A stretch of DNA of 30,083 nt from JASEGV01 sp037443545 (GTDB lineage: Bacteria; Bacteroidota; Ignavibacteria; UBA10030; BY39): the NCBI GenBank assembly GCA_037443545.1, contig JBBIOD010000016.1, positions 1-30,083 on the forward strand, in the 5' to 3' direction. Shown here in pieces: positions 7,864-16,805 of this stretch. Each line of letters begins with the position of its first letter. The first letter of the stretch is position 1. The notes below the pieces were generated by a model. The model saw only the letters and a list, made by a program, of their open reading frames with translations. It made no database searches and was not told the DNA's origin. Both the position numbers and the translations under genes were made by a program.

Positions 7864-9033
7864 TTATGATGATGCTTTAAATATTGATAAATTTAATGCG
7901 GTTTCGAGGACTTCGGGTTGTTGTATCAAACTCATAATAATATTAGCATCCTCTTCAAAGTCATAGAAATATCCCGGCTGAAATAGGACATTCGAATTTA
8001 GAAGAAAACTTTCCACCCATTCATCATCTGGACGAATCTTAGGAAGTTTTATTATTCCATTCCATCCCCCTTCAACATACAAGACGGATGAAGCGACATT
8101 GTTTTTGCTGGCACCCTGTAAAAGAAAATAGTTTTGCTTCACCCGATTCAATATCTTTGAATTTATATGATAGAATTGATTCAGCCAGTAAGGTAATGAA
8201 TTTTGAGCGGGAGTACTTACCGATAGATAGGTATCAGCAATCATTTCGAGGCGCGATAAAGCATCAACGCAATGCTTTTGCGGACCATTAACAATTAGCC
8301 AACCAATTTTCATTTGAGGCAAACCTAACATTTTTGAAATACCGCTAATCGTAAATGTTAGCACATCGCTTTTATCGGCAAATGATTCTAATCGGTGTTC
8401 ATTATCAGTTATAGCATAATCTAAAAATACTTCATCCGATATAATCGCTAAATTATATTTTGCCGCAATTTCAACGAGAATCTTGTATTCATTTAGTTTT
8501 ACATAGGAACCAGTCGGATTGTTTGGATGGATAACTATAATTGCTCTTGTGTTTGTTGTGATTGCCGACGTGATTGAATCGAAGTCAAAATGCCATTCCC
8601 CATCATATACGAGACGATAGTGTTTCAAGACAACATCATTGAGTTGCGAAATAATACTCAGTAGCGGATAACTTGGAACCGGTACCAAAACCTCCTCGTT
8701 AAATTTCGCTATTAGTTTTAGTATATAACTGTATGCATCGCTACTGCTGGATGTCATAACCACATTTTCTGGATTAACATATATCCCTTTCTGTTTATAA
8801 TACCCGCTCACTGCAATTCGTGCATTTAACAAACCTTTCGGGTCGGGTTCATAAATTAAATTACTCTTATTTTTTAATGGATTCAGTAGCCCGATATCGT
8901 AAAAATCGAAACCTACTTTAGTCGGATTCGATTCGGTTAAATCTAAAATCACGTGCCCTTGTTGCCGCCGTTCTTCTATCAACTTAGTCAACCGGTTGGA
9001 CGAAAGATTCCAATTTGTTCGGTTTGAAAACAT
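7864..9033 (-). CDS. PLP-dependent class I/II aminotransferase
   Basis: A 389-residue fold-type I aminotransferase of the aspartate aminotransferase superfamily. It should move an amino group between an amino acid and a 2-oxo acid in the cytoplasm. Visible active-site features are LTESNPT near the N-terminus (substrate and arm region), the phosphate-binding serines in VVMTSSSSDAY (residues 91-101), HPNNPTGSY (Asn172), SDEVFLDY (Asp200, contacting the pyridine nitrogen) and the Schiff-base lysine in SGISKMLGLPQMKIGW (Lys234). The N-terminal LTESNPTKVGFDF pattern resembles enzymes annotated only as pyridoxal phosphate-dependent aminotransferase, so the substrate cannot be assigned. It is transcribed away from the TonB-dependent receptor gene and precedes the ATPase gene. 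Confidence 0.9.
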   Translation of the reverse strand: MFSNRTNWNLSSNRLTKLIEERRQQGHVILDLTESNPTKVGFDFYDIGLLNPLKNKSNLIYEPDPKGLLNARIAVSGYYKQKGIYVNPENVVMTSSSSDAYSYILKLIAKFNEEVLVPVPSYPLLSIISQLNDVVLKHYRLVYDGEWHFDFDSITSAITTNTRAIIVIHPNNPTGSYVKLNEYKILVEIAAKYNLAIISDEVFLDYAITDNEHRLESFADKSDVLTFTISGISKMLGLPQMKIGWLIVNGPQKHCVDALSRLEMIADTYLSVSTPAQNSLPYWLNQFYHINSKILNRVKQNYFLLQGASKNNVASSVLYVEGGWNGIIKLPKIRPDDEWVESFLLNSNVLFQPGYFYDFEEDANIIMSLIQQPEVLETALNLSIFKASS

Positions 9034-9060
9034 AATTTACCTTGTTATTGAATTTCACAT

Positions 9061-9090
9061 CAAGATAATTCAAACCACTCAAAGAAACAA
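9061..9090 (-). promoter_or_regulatory. Bacteroidota-type promoter for the aminotransferase gene
   Basis: On the minus strand TTG (9090-9088), 20 bases, then TATCTTG (9067-9061). The -7 heptamer is the same as that upstream of the DUF5916 gene. It would give a leader of about 20 bases with a weak AAGG ribosome site before the ATG at 9033. The call rests on pattern and position only. Confidence 0.45.
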
Positions 9091-9098
9091 TATTTTTG
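9069..9098 (+). promoter_or_regulatory. Possible promoter for the TonB-dependent receptor gene
   Basis: TATTTTTG (9091-9098) matches TAnnTTTG exactly, but the -33 position holds TTC (9069-9071, 19 bases upstream) rather than TTG. It overlaps the divergent aminotransferase promoter, so the two transcription units may interfere with each other or be controlled together. Confidence 0.35.
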
Positions 9099-9155
9099 CA
9101 TATATCTATATGTTTTTCTATATTTTTAAAAATTTGCCCCGACTTCATTCGTTTT

Positions 9156-11159
9156 GTGAGTAAACAAAAACACATAATCACCCTATTTGTTGCCTTCATC
9201 GCAGCTATTTTACCACCTATAAGTCATTCCCATGTATTTAGTGATACTCTTGAAACTACAATTTATCCAGATAGTACATACACTGTTGATACTACTGACG
9301 TAATCGATTCATTAGCCACTGAATTTCTTCACTTAAAGCCAATCACACCAATCAATAATATTGGAGTGTTAGCACATAATTTAATTTCTTACACGAAGTT
9401 GGACGACTCTGATTATCGGCATTTGGGTAATTTACTCGAATCATTTGCTGGTGTATTCTTATATAATTTTGGCAGTACAGGGCTACCCCACACCTTGCTA
9501 TCGAGCTATTCAGATTATCGAACAATAGTATTCACTAATAACGGAGTTTCCTTAAACGATCCGCTTACTGGCTTTTATAATCTGAATTATTTCCCTACCG
9601 AAAATATTGAAAGGATTGAATTTATTAACGGCACAAAAGCGTTCTTATACACCTTCAACAGCACAGGTAGTTTGGTAAACATGGTTACTAAATTCTATAA
9701 CAATAATACCCCGTACACTCGTTTGCGTTACAGCGAATCGGCTTACGAAGAAACTTATTTAGATGGAATGTTCAGCCAAAATATTTTTCACAACTTTAAT
9801 CTCACAGGAGGAGTGCAAAGAATTGTTGCCGACGGACGGTATGCAAACAGTGGATACAATTCTTGGAATGTGCGATTAAAATTGCGTTACAACTTGAGCA
9901 ATAATCTGAATTTTTATTTCAGCGAAATTTATAACCAGAATATCCTCGGTTTGAACGGCGGCATTGATTTAAAAAATACTGAAACTGAAGATGTTTTCGA
10001 TAGATTGAGAGCAGTTGTAAAATATCCCGGTTCATACGAAAATGTTGCTCGCAACGATTTACAATTAGGAGCTGCCGGGAGATTTTTACCTGACACATCG
10101 TCGATTACGCGATTAATTTTTTATCTTTCGAATCAGATGCGATTATTCAGAGATTTACAACCCCCTTCTGATATGCCAATTATTCGTGAGAGTTACCACA
10201 CAAGATGGTACGGAGCAAAACTCCATCAACATTTAAATTTGCAGGAAGAATTTGTAATTTTAAATTCAATGAATATCGGGGCTGAAATTCGTTCCATTCA
10301 ATTTTTGCAAACTCCGATTACTGATTACAAGAGAAAAATAAATATGGGCTTTTACGCAGAAACCGAATTTTCACCACTCGTAAATTCTACGGTAAATGCC
10401 TACAGTCGTTATGATATTTACGACCACCAAAAACGATTAAGTTTAGGCAGCGATGCGACTATTAAACCGACTAATAGTATTGAAATTACAGCCGGTTATT
10501 CTAATTCTTACCGCTATCCAAATTTTTATGAATTAAAACAACAAACAGATTTATCTCCAGAGCAGCATTCAGTTATCGAGTTGGGTCTGGGTTCGAACAT
10601 CTCTGATCATCTTAAATTCATTTCTTCATATCATTACAGGACAATCAAAGATGCGATTGTGTATGAGCCTACAAACAGTTCATATCCCTTGTATCCGTAC
10701 GTTTTCTCGAAGAAAGATAAAATTATATTGCAGAGTTTGAATGGTGGCATCTCAGGGAACTTCTGGAAATTTTCAACAAACATAAATGCTTCATTTTTAA
10801 TCAGTTCAAAATATTTAACTGAATTTCAATATCCTGATTTTACGACTAAAGGGGAATTATTTTTCAACGACCGTTTCTTTAATGATAATTTAAATCTTCG
10901 GGTAGGCATCAAAGGGAACATTATTTCCAAACAATTAGGTTTTACATTCGAACCGCGAACAGGTTTGATGATACCGAATAATAATTTTATTTTAGAAAAT
11001 AGCAATAGCTTCGATGCGATAATTTTGGCAGGAATTGGAAATGCGCTGGTTCATCTTATTTTAGAAAATGTTTTGGATAATAAATATGCCATTGTTTATT
11101 ACTATCCGATTCAGGACAGAACTATAAGATTTGGTGTAACGTGGGAGTTTGAAAATTAA
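9156..11159 (+). CDS. TonB-dependent receptor-like outer-membrane protein
   Basis: A 667-residue outer-membrane beta-barrel protein with an N-terminal plug. I chose the GTG at 9156 because it puts a good signal peptide at the N-terminus (VSKQKHIITLFVAFIAAILP, then a polar HSHVFS cleavage region); no ATG exists in this stretch and the frame is open upstream to a TTG at 9096. After a Thr/Asp-rich linker, the plug shows SSYSDYRTIVFTNNGVSL, PTENIERIEFINGTKA and STGSLVNMVTK, the usual plug strand order. The rest is rich in aromatic beta strands, and the C-terminus GVTWEFEN has the expected near-terminal aromatic residue. No carboxypeptidase-like N-terminal domain, SusD partner or obvious TonB box is visible. 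The substrate is unknown; metal chelate or cobalamin uptake is a guess from the family. It is probably co-transcribed with the LOG gene 32 bases downstream. Confidence 0.82.
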   Translation: MSKQKHIITLFVAFIAAILPPISHSHVFSDTLETTIYPDSTYTVDTTDVIDSLATEFLHLKPITPINNIGVLAHNLISYTKLDDSDYRHLGNLLESFAGVFLYNFGSTGLPHTLLSSYSDYRTIVFTNNGVSLNDPLTGFYNLNYFPTENIERIEFINGTKAFLYTFNSTGSLVNMVTKFYNNNTPYTRLRYSESAYEETYLDGMFSQNIFHNFNLTGGVQRIVADGRYANSGYNSWNVRLKLRYNLSNNLNFYFSEIYNQNILGLNGGIDLKNTETEDVFDRLRAVVKYPGSYENVARNDLQLGAAGRFLPDTSSITRLIFYLSNQMRLFRDLQPPSDMPIIRESYHTRWYGAKLHQHLNLQEEFVILNSMNIGAEIRSIQFLQTPITDYKRKINMGFYAETEFSPLVNSTVNAYSRYDIYDHQKRLSLGSDATIKPTNSIEITAGYSNSYRYPNFYELKQQTDLSPEQHSVIELGLGSNISDHLKFISSYHYRTIKDAIVYEPTNSSYPLYPYVFSKKDKIILQSLNGGISGNFWKFSTNINASFLISSKYLTEFQYPDFTTKGELFFNDRFFNDNLNLRVGIKGNIISKQLGFTFEPRTGLMIPNNNFILENSNSFDAIILAGIGNALVHLILENVLDNKYAIVYYYPIQDRTIRFGVTWEFEN

Positions 11160-11191
11160 TTAAGTATAAAAAAATAAATTACTAAATACGA

Positions 11192-11725
11192 ATGCTCAAG
11201 ACCATTACAATATTTGGAAGTTCCAGTCTAACTAAAGATACCATCGAATATCAGAACGCGTATGAGCTTGGTAAATTATTAGGTAAATTTGGATTTACAA
11301 TTTGCAACGGCGGTTACGGTGGCATTATGAAAGCGAGTGCCGATGGAGCTAAATCGGTTGGTGGTAAAACGATCGGTGTTGTAACCGATTTTTTTAATAA
11401 ACCACCAAACAAATTTATAGATGAAACTATCGTCGTAGATTCTCTTTTGAGTCGCCTACAAAAACTAGTTGAACTCGGTGATGCGTATGTAGTTTTCAGA
11501 GGTGCAACCGGCACTTTAGTTGAACTCGCAATCGTATGGGAATACATTATCAAAGGTGTAATGAAAGAAAAACCGATAATTGTTTTCGGCGATTATTGGA
11601 ATTTAGTTATCGAAACCATTACAAAAGAATTGACTAATGAACGACTTGGAGATTTTGCTAAATTTGTAATTCATGTTGAATCAACTGAAGAATGTGTCGG
11701 AGTATTAAGAGCGAAGTTGGGATGA
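11192..11725 (+). CDS. LOG/SLOG-fold family protein (TIGR00725-like)
   Basis: A 177-residue Rossmann-like protein of the LOG (Lonely Guy)/SLOG superfamily, whose members bind nucleotides; some release cytokinin-type bases from nucleoside monophosphates. Seen are the N-terminal strand TITIFGSSSL, the glycine loop CNGGYGGIMKASADGAKS and the second signature FRGATGTLVELAIVWE. The usual form of that signature is PGGxGTxxE; here the first three residues are RGA, while the GT and the Glu are kept. This may change catalysis or ligand choice. It follows the receptor gene on the same strand with no terminator seen and converges on the glycosyltransferase gene. Family is clear; activity is not. Confidence 0.85.
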   Translation: MLKTITIFGSSSLTKDTIEYQNAYELGKLLGKFGFTICNGGYGGIMKASADGAKSVGGKTIGVVTDFFNKPPNKFIDETIVVDSLLSRLQKLVELGDAYVVFRGATGTLVELAIVWEYIIKGVMKEKPIIVFGDYWNLVIETITKELTNERLGDFAKFVIHVESTEECVGVLRAKLG

Positions 11726-11730
11726 GCCAT

Positions 11731-11758
11731 GATTTTAGATTTTAGATTTGAGATTGTT
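11731..11758. repeat. Short heptamer tandem repeat in the convergent gap
   Basis: Two perfect GATTTTA units, a third variant GATTTGA and a diverged fourth (GATTGTT) sit head to tail just after the LOG gene stop. The remaining bases up to 11844, between the two convergent genes, hold no gene and only a 4-bp hairpin before a T-run. The role of the repeat is unknown. Confidence 0.5.
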
Positions 11759-11844
11759 TGCAGCATTTGACTCGACCACAATACGTGTCCCCACGCCTGG
11801 TTGACTTCCCAATTAGTCGCGGACTTTTTATAGACGACTGCTTA

Positions 11845-12876
11845 CTATCTACTTCCTAAAATTTTCCGATATACTTCTACCGTTGCTCCTCCTACTTCCT
11901 TCCATAAAAGAGTATCTTTAATATGTTTACTCAAGCTTGAATTCTTTGGTTTTGCAATGGCTTTTCTAATTCCTTCAGCGATCGAATCAATCGAAGTTGG
12001 CTCAACATACTCGGCATAATCTCCGAAATATTCATCCGTACCGCCGTATTTCGTGATAACAATCTTTGCCCCAGCGAGCCCAGCTTCTAAAGCGGCAATG
12101 CCCGGTGTTTCAAATAAAGAAGGCAATACAAATACATCGCATGCGGCGTAGGCAGAAGAGAGCATATCAGAATCGTTCGGGATGTTATCCAATAATAAAA
12201 TATGGATACCCGCCTCTTCACGGATTGCATCCAACTCTTTTCCCGCCTCCATCCTGCCAATAAGGACGGCAGGTTTGTCAATACGGTTTAATGCACGGAC
12301 AAGCCGCAGAACGTTTTTTCTTCCTGGTCCGATATGTCCAACGTTTAGAATAAAATTTGAGATACCGTAAGTTTTAACAAAAAGCGAGGGGTCTGAATTT
12401 AAAAACCTTTCGCTGACACCATTCGGGACAACATGTATTTTTTCTTTTTGAACACCCAGTCCCAATTCAATCATCTCTGCCTCCTTTTTCGTGTTTGGCA
12501 AAATGGCATCAGCCCAATTGCATATTTCAAAAACGAATCTATAATCAGTCCATACACCGCGTAATTTTTTAAGAACTGCCTTGTCCAACCACAGTGCCCG
12601 TTTGATATATTGAGTTGAGTGGCGTGAAAACCAGATCGGCGACACGACTAATTTGATTCCCAACTTCGATACTTCGCGGGCAAAATGGTAAGTTGATATT
12701 CCGCTGCCGAATATGTGGAATATATCGCAATCGCCTTTTTTGAGCGTTTGCCACATATCGAATAAATGCACCTCCAAGCCCAACTTTTCCAGCTCAGCTT
12801 TTGTCTCAAGCACCTGAGTGCGAGGACCGCCCTTGAGCATCATTACGGATTGATATGTAGCTAAAAATACTTTCAT
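11845..12876 (-). CDS. GT4-family glycosyltransferase
   Basis: A 343-residue GT-B fold glycosyltransferase that should use a nucleotide-activated sugar to extend a cell-surface glycan. The N-terminal Rossmann domain starts KVFLATYQSVMMLKGGPRTQ with the acceptor-side glycine loop. The C-terminal domain has VPNGVSERFL, LNVGHIGPGRKN and the E-x7-E sugar-nucleotide motif in FETPGIAALEAGLAG. The ATG overlaps the deacetylase stop by four bases, so translation is coupled. It is the last gene of the cluster; downstream it converges on the LOG gene with no convincing terminator. Donor and acceptor are not predictable. Confidence 0.88.
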   Translation of the reverse strand: MKVFLATYQSVMMLKGGPRTQVLETKAELEKLGLEVHLFDMWQTLKKGDCDIFHIFGSGISTYHFAREVSKLGIKLVVSPIWFSRHSTQYIKRALWLDKAVLKKLRGVWTDYRFVFEICNWADAILPNTKKEAEMIELGLGVQKEKIHVVPNGVSERFLNSDPSLFVKTYGISNFILNVGHIGPGRKNVLRLVRALNRIDKPAVLIGRMEAGKELDAIREEAGIHILLLDNIPNDSDMLSSAYAACDVFVLPSLFETPGIAALEAGLAGAKIVITKYGGTDEYFGDYAEYVEPTSIDSIAEGIRKAIAKPKNSSLSKHIKDTLLWKEVGGATVEVYRKILGSR

Positions 12877-14411
12877 TTTCTACTTGTGAAAAAATAATCT
12901 TCAATTTTATTTATGAGCATCCAAATATTAAACTTTCTGATACGATGAAAATCTTTAGGCAATGGAAGCGGAATTTCTTTTTCCCGCCAACAAATTTTTT
13001 CTATTTCAATCAACGGCTCTGATGCGGTTATTATTTCTTTTCCAGCAGGAGATACCAATCTTAACCTCATTTCAGGGATTGTATGTTCTGTTTGAACGTT
13101 CAGTATTGTGCCGTCCTGCTGAATCATAGCTTTTACTTTTTCTCTTTTGTTCCACCACTCTGCGAATTGGTGCATTGTAAGTTTTGGGATATCGATTGAG
13201 TGCAATCTCTGGAAAATCTTTTCTACTACATCAATATTTTCGTTCGTCGGATGGTGATATAAAATAATTGGCTCACTCAGTTTTAATTTTTTCTCGATCT
13301 CATTTTCATAATATGCTATCATCTGCGGGGCTGTGTAACCCTGTCTTCTCAAACTTCCGATACAAATCGGATGAACAGGTATTTGCAGAGTAGAATAATT
13401 CGTGTATGAAGGCAAGTTATCATAATCATAAGCGAACTCGGAAGAATACTCAAATTCCAAATCGCGCACAGCTTGTCCGAGTGCAGAGTTCCACTTTCCA
13501 AACGGTGCAGCAAAACCTTTTGGGTTGATTCCGTTTGTTTTTATAATTTCTAAAGCTTTGCGAATGTTTGAGTAGTTATCGGCGTAAGATTCATACACTT
13601 TATGTTCGTAGCAGTGAACTCCAATTTCCTGACCTTGCATTTTAACGTAATTCCTAATCCATTTTTCCTGCGATTTAACATCCACAAACCAGGTAATCGG
13701 TATCTGATATTTTTGTGAGAGTTTATACAAAGAAGCGACTTGTTCTTCGGTGCCGTAATCAGTATCAACGCGAAAAATAAAAACCGATTTATGAGCATCC
13801 GGATAATACCATTTGTGTCCGAAGTGTAAGTTACAGTGCGCATAAATAAACTCAATCGACTTTGTAATCAAGCGTCGCAGCGAACCTTTCGATACTAATG
13901 AAACAGTTTCGTACGGCAGTCGCTTACCGTCGGCATAAAAATTTTTCTTCTTCGATTTAGTGTTTTCAATTAAAGCAACAATATCGAATGGCAATATTAC
14001 AACAAAACCATCTCCGAATTTACTCGCCAGAACAGCAGGATTATTTTTATCAGTTCGAAAATGATTTGCGCCTTCCGATAGCGTAGCATCAGTATAAACA
14101 TCAATATTTTCGGAATCAGCAAATGCTCCCATTAAGTCGGGAGTAAGATATTTGATAAAATCTTTTTTGGACCTCTCAAGTGATATATTATCGATCACAG
14201 CAGCCGAGCATACTACACATCCGCCTGTTTCAATATATTTTTTTACGGCGAGTAACTGATGCGTTGTTATATCGTCAGAAAGAACCATTATCGGGAAGCT
14301 GTTTAATTTTACCTCATCAACATTACTACAAATCGAAAATGGAATTCCGATTTGAGATAACACTCTTTCCCACCCAGTCGACTTTCCTATTATTCCAATT
14401 TTTATTTCCAT
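12873..14411 (-). CDS. Multidomain polysaccharide deacetylase (NodB-type)
   Basis: A 512-residue protein with three parts. Residues 1-150 look like a Rossmann/GATase-like domain (IGIIGKS, PIMVLSDDIT, YIETGGCVVCSAAV). Residues 205-425 form a carbohydrate esterase 4 (NodB) barrel: FRVDTDYGT supplies the catalytic Asp216 and metal-binding Asp218, IGVHCYEH the metal ligands His266 and His270, AAPFGKWN the usual RxPxG region, and ILYHHPTNE the late His motif. Residues 430-512 are a beta-rich tail. No signal peptide is evident, so a cytoplasmic site acting on lipid-linked glycan is likely, unlike most secreted NodB enzymes. The gene overlaps its neighbours on both sides (10 bases with the flippase, 4 with the glycosyltransferase). 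Substrate unknown; an N-acetylated sugar is expected. Confidence 0.82.
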   Translation of the reverse strand: MEIKIGIIGKSTGWERVLSQIGIPFSICSNVDEVKLNSFPIMVLSDDITTHQLLAVKKYIETGGCVVCSAAVIDNISLERSKKDFIKYLTPDLMGAFADSENIDVYTDATLSEGANHFRTDKNNPAVLASKFGDGFVVILPFDIVALIENTKSKKKNFYADGKRLPYETVSLVSKGSLRRLITKSIEFIYAHCNLHFGHKWYYPDAHKSVFIFRVDTDYGTEEQVASLYKLSQKYQIPITWFVDVKSQEKWIRNYVKMQGQEIGVHCYEHKVYESYADNYSNIRKALEIIKTNGINPKGFAAPFGKWNSALGQAVRDLEFEYSSEFAYDYDNLPSYTNYSTLQIPVHPICIGSLRRQGYTAPQMIAYYENEIEKKLKLSEPIILYHHPTNENIDVVEKIFQRLHSIDIPKLTMHQFAEWWNKREKVKAMIQQDGTILNVQTEHTIPEMRLRLVSPAGKEIITASEPLIEIEKICWREKEIPLPLPKDFHRIRKFNIWMLINKIEDYFFTSRK

Positions 14412-15802
14412 AATAGTAGTTCCTTAATTTTTACGATATCTGATTTATAAACACATTTTAACAGATAAATTAGAACAGAATAAACTAATAAGCCCGCAAT
14501 TAGTGAGAATGTAACGTTGTATGTTATTGTATAGTAAATAGTTAAGCCCATAGCAGCCAAAGCGGGCATTCCTTTTAAAATATAATTTATTATATCTACT
14601 TCTACAAATTTTTTCAGATATAATTTGAAAGCATTCAGGATTAGAAATTCGACAGCTACAATTGCTATTGCAGTTCCGAGTAAGCTAAAGTGATAGGTTA
14701 AGAGAAGAACGAGGATTATATTTGCAATCGCTCCGAAATAAATAGTTCGTGCAAAATATTTTTCCTGTTTGATTGCCACTAATGTGTAACCTAAAACGGA
14801 ATTCAGCATCGTGATCATGAAATAGCCGATCAGAACCTGGAATATGATAATTGAATTTGAGTATTGAATTCCAAATACTAAATTAATAAGTGGTTCAGCG
14901 GCGATGATGCAGAAAATTCCCAACGGTAAAAGAAATAAGATTAACCATCGCAAGACGAAGTTAATAATTTCAGATATATTATTTTGGTTTTGAGAATATA
15001 TTCTTATTAAAGCCGGAAAATAAATCGAATAAAATAATCTATCCGCTATCAAAAGTACGAACACAAACTTACTCGCAACGTTGAAGATAGCCACATCCGA
15101 AGCGGTTAAAATTATTCCCACTACCAACACCGGCATATTCACATTTAATTGAGCTAATGTCGATGCAAAAGAAACGGCAAACGATTCTTTTATAATTATT
15201 TTCCATCTGGAAATTGAAATAGATAATTTTATGAACCTATATTTTAAATTAAACCAAACGAAAATGGAGAAAAGACCAGCGACATTTGCAACTAAAAACG
15301 ACAAAGGCACAACAACGATAGAATTATTATTCACGAACAATAAAAGTAATAACAGATAAAGAGCCGATATGATAAGTTTGCTGATTGCAACCGGTGCTAA
15401 ATCTTCTTTGCCTTGAAAATACCAATCTAAAAACAACGCACCCGGAATGATGCTGATTGTAAAATAAATAATTAAAGTGGATAGTCGATAATCAGTTACG
15501 ATAATAACTGAAATAATTGAGATAATAATAATAATTAAGACCGATAATATAAATCGGAGCGTAATAAAATTGCCTACGAAGTCATTGGATGTTCCCGAAG
15601 CCACCTGTCTTATTCCATAAGTATTAAACCAGTGTGCCGCGAACAGAAGAGCATATCCAAATACCGCGATTGCTATGCTGATTAATCCGAAATCGTGCAT
15701 ACTCAATGAGCGTACCAAATATACAGTTGTAACGAAACCGATGAGTCGACTGCCTCCTTCGCTGATTGCGAGCGAGAGAATATTTTTCGATACCATCGTC
15801 AC
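14402..15802 (-). CDS. Wzx-like oligosaccharide flippase (MOP superfamily)
   Basis: A 466-residue integral membrane protein with about 12-14 hydrophobic helices spread over the whole length. Its N-terminus LSLAISEGGSRLIGFVTTVY and VRSLSMHDFGLISIAIAVFG are typical of polysaccharide exporters of the MOP superfamily (Wzx/RfbX), which flip undecaprenyl-linked glycans across the inner membrane. It overlaps both neighbours, and its place between a glycosyltransferase and a deacetylase supports a role in moving the glycan made by this cluster. ATG codons at 15802 and 15796 are both possible; the first gives the 4-base overlap common here. Confidence 0.88.
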   Translation of the reverse strand: MTMVSKNILSLAISEGGSRLIGFVTTVYLVRSLSMHDFGLISIAIAVFGYALLFAAHWFNTYGIRQVASGTSNDFVGNFITLRFILSVLIIIIISIISVIIVTDYRLSTLIIYFTISIIPGALFLDWYFQGKEDLAPVAISKLIISALYLLLLLLFVNNNSIVVVPLSFLVANVAGLFSIFVWFNLKYRFIKLSISISRWKIIIKESFAVSFASTLAQLNVNMPVLVVGIILTASDVAIFNVASKFVFVLLIADRLFYSIYFPALIRIYSQNQNNISEIINFVLRWLILFLLPLGIFCIIAAEPLINLVFGIQYSNSIIIFQVLIGYFMITMLNSVLGYTLVAIKQEKYFARTIYFGAIANIILVLLLTYHFSLLGTAIAIVAVEFLILNAFKLYLKKFVEVDIINYILKGMPALAAMGLTIYYTITYNVTFSLIAGLLVYSVLIYLLKCVYKSDIVKIKELLLWK

Positions 15803-16794
15803 TTTGTTAAATCCTGTATGATTGCCGTGAGAGAACTTTCTCTTTTATTAATCGGAAAATTATCGACCACGTGCTGACGAGCTTTTTTCCCTGTTTCGCC
15901 TGCAAGTTTTATTGCGGTTCTGAAAGCTTGCTTCATAGCTCCTATATCACCGTATTCGATTATGAAGCCCGTTTCCCCAATGCCGGTCGGTATACCGCCG
16001 CGGTTAGTTCCGACCGGGATACATTCGCATAACATCGCTTCGCATAACGAGTTAGGTAATCCTTCGGTATAGGAAACCTGTGCATATACTTTTGCTCTTT
16101 GGTAGTATTTCAGAAGTGTTTCTCGCTCGACGAACGCGATTACTTCAACATTTTTAGGGAGATGTGGTTTGATTTGTTTGAATAACTCTTCTTTTATACC
16201 GATGATTTTAAATTCTATTTCAGGAAGTCCGACAGCTGCTTCGATCAACTTGTCGAAACCTTTTTTCATCATACGCCATTCATCTTCACAAGCCCCGACA
16301 CTCAAAATAAAATCTTCCTTTTTCCCTTCTGGTTTCCAGAAATTATAATCGTATCCGGTCGGAAGATAAACTATATTTTTCCCGTCATAATTCGCAAGAC
16401 GCTTAGCTTCGGCGATTAAGAACGGATCGACAGATAATATCATATCAGTATTATGGATTGCATAACGGACAAATTTCGATTTCCACCAGCTTAGCCAGAT
16501 ACCGTAATTAATTTCTCGATAATCAGCAACGTCAACACCGCCGATGATAATTACCGACTTTTTCCCAAATAATCGTGAGAAGAAAACCACGAACGCTGAA
16601 TATACAGATGCGAACCATGTATAAGTTACATCTGCTTTAGGAACAGAAAATAATAATTTGATGAAGTGAATAAATCCGCTTCCAATTATTTTATTCAGAG
16701 CATAATGTTTTTCGAGAATGAAATAATCTTCTTTTATAAAAGAAGTGTATATTGTAGATGAAAATAGGATTCTTTTATTTTCGCCCATCTTCAT
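15799..16794 (-). CDS. GT4-family glycosyltransferase
   Basis: A 331-residue GT-B glycosyltransferase. The C-terminal donor domain is clear: FILSVGACEDEWRMMKKGFDKLIEA, a VIAFVERE strand and the E-x7-E motif in YTEGLPNSLCEAMLCE, followed by GTNRGGIPTGIGETGFI. The N-terminal acceptor domain is short and lacks the usual glycine loop after the first strand, but has KSVIIIGGVDVADYREI. It lies 11 bases after the upstream glycosyltransferase gene and overlaps the flippase start by four bases. It probably adds one sugar to the lipid-linked glycan on the cytoplasmic face. Linkage and sugar are unknown. Confidence 0.87.
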   Translation of the reverse strand: MKMGENKRILFSSTIYTSFIKEDYFILEKHYALNKIIGSGFIHFIKLLFSVPKADVTYTWFASVYSAFVVFFSRLFGKKSVIIIGGVDVADYREINYGIWLSWWKSKFVRYAIHNTDMILSVDPFLIAEAKRLANYDGKNIVYLPTGYDYNFWKPEGKKEDFILSVGACEDEWRMMKKGFDKLIEAAVGLPEIEFKIIGIKEELFKQIKPHLPKNVEVIAFVERETLLKYYQRAKVYAQVSYTEGLPNSLCEAMLCECIPVGTNRGGIPTGIGETGFIIEYGDIGAMKQAFRTAIKLAGETGKKARQHVVDNFPINKRESSLTAIIQDLTK

Positions 16795-16805
16795 TCGACA
16801 GACCT

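Noticed and set aside
9096..9155. TTG start of the receptor gene
   Set aside because: It would put 20 mostly hydrophobic residues in front of a second hydrophobic segment; the GTG at 9156 gives a normal signal peptide, and the TTG overlaps the promoter-like TATTTTTG.
11815..11830. AGTC-GCG-GACT hairpin followed by T's as a terminator for the LOG gene
   Set aside because: The stem has only 4 bp, and the surrounding bases do not extend it.
13550..13855. Other-frame open frames inside the deacetylase gene and similar ones inside lepA, hypF and the DUF2723 gene
   Set aside because: They lie fully inside well-supported genes, show no family motifs and have no ribosome site.
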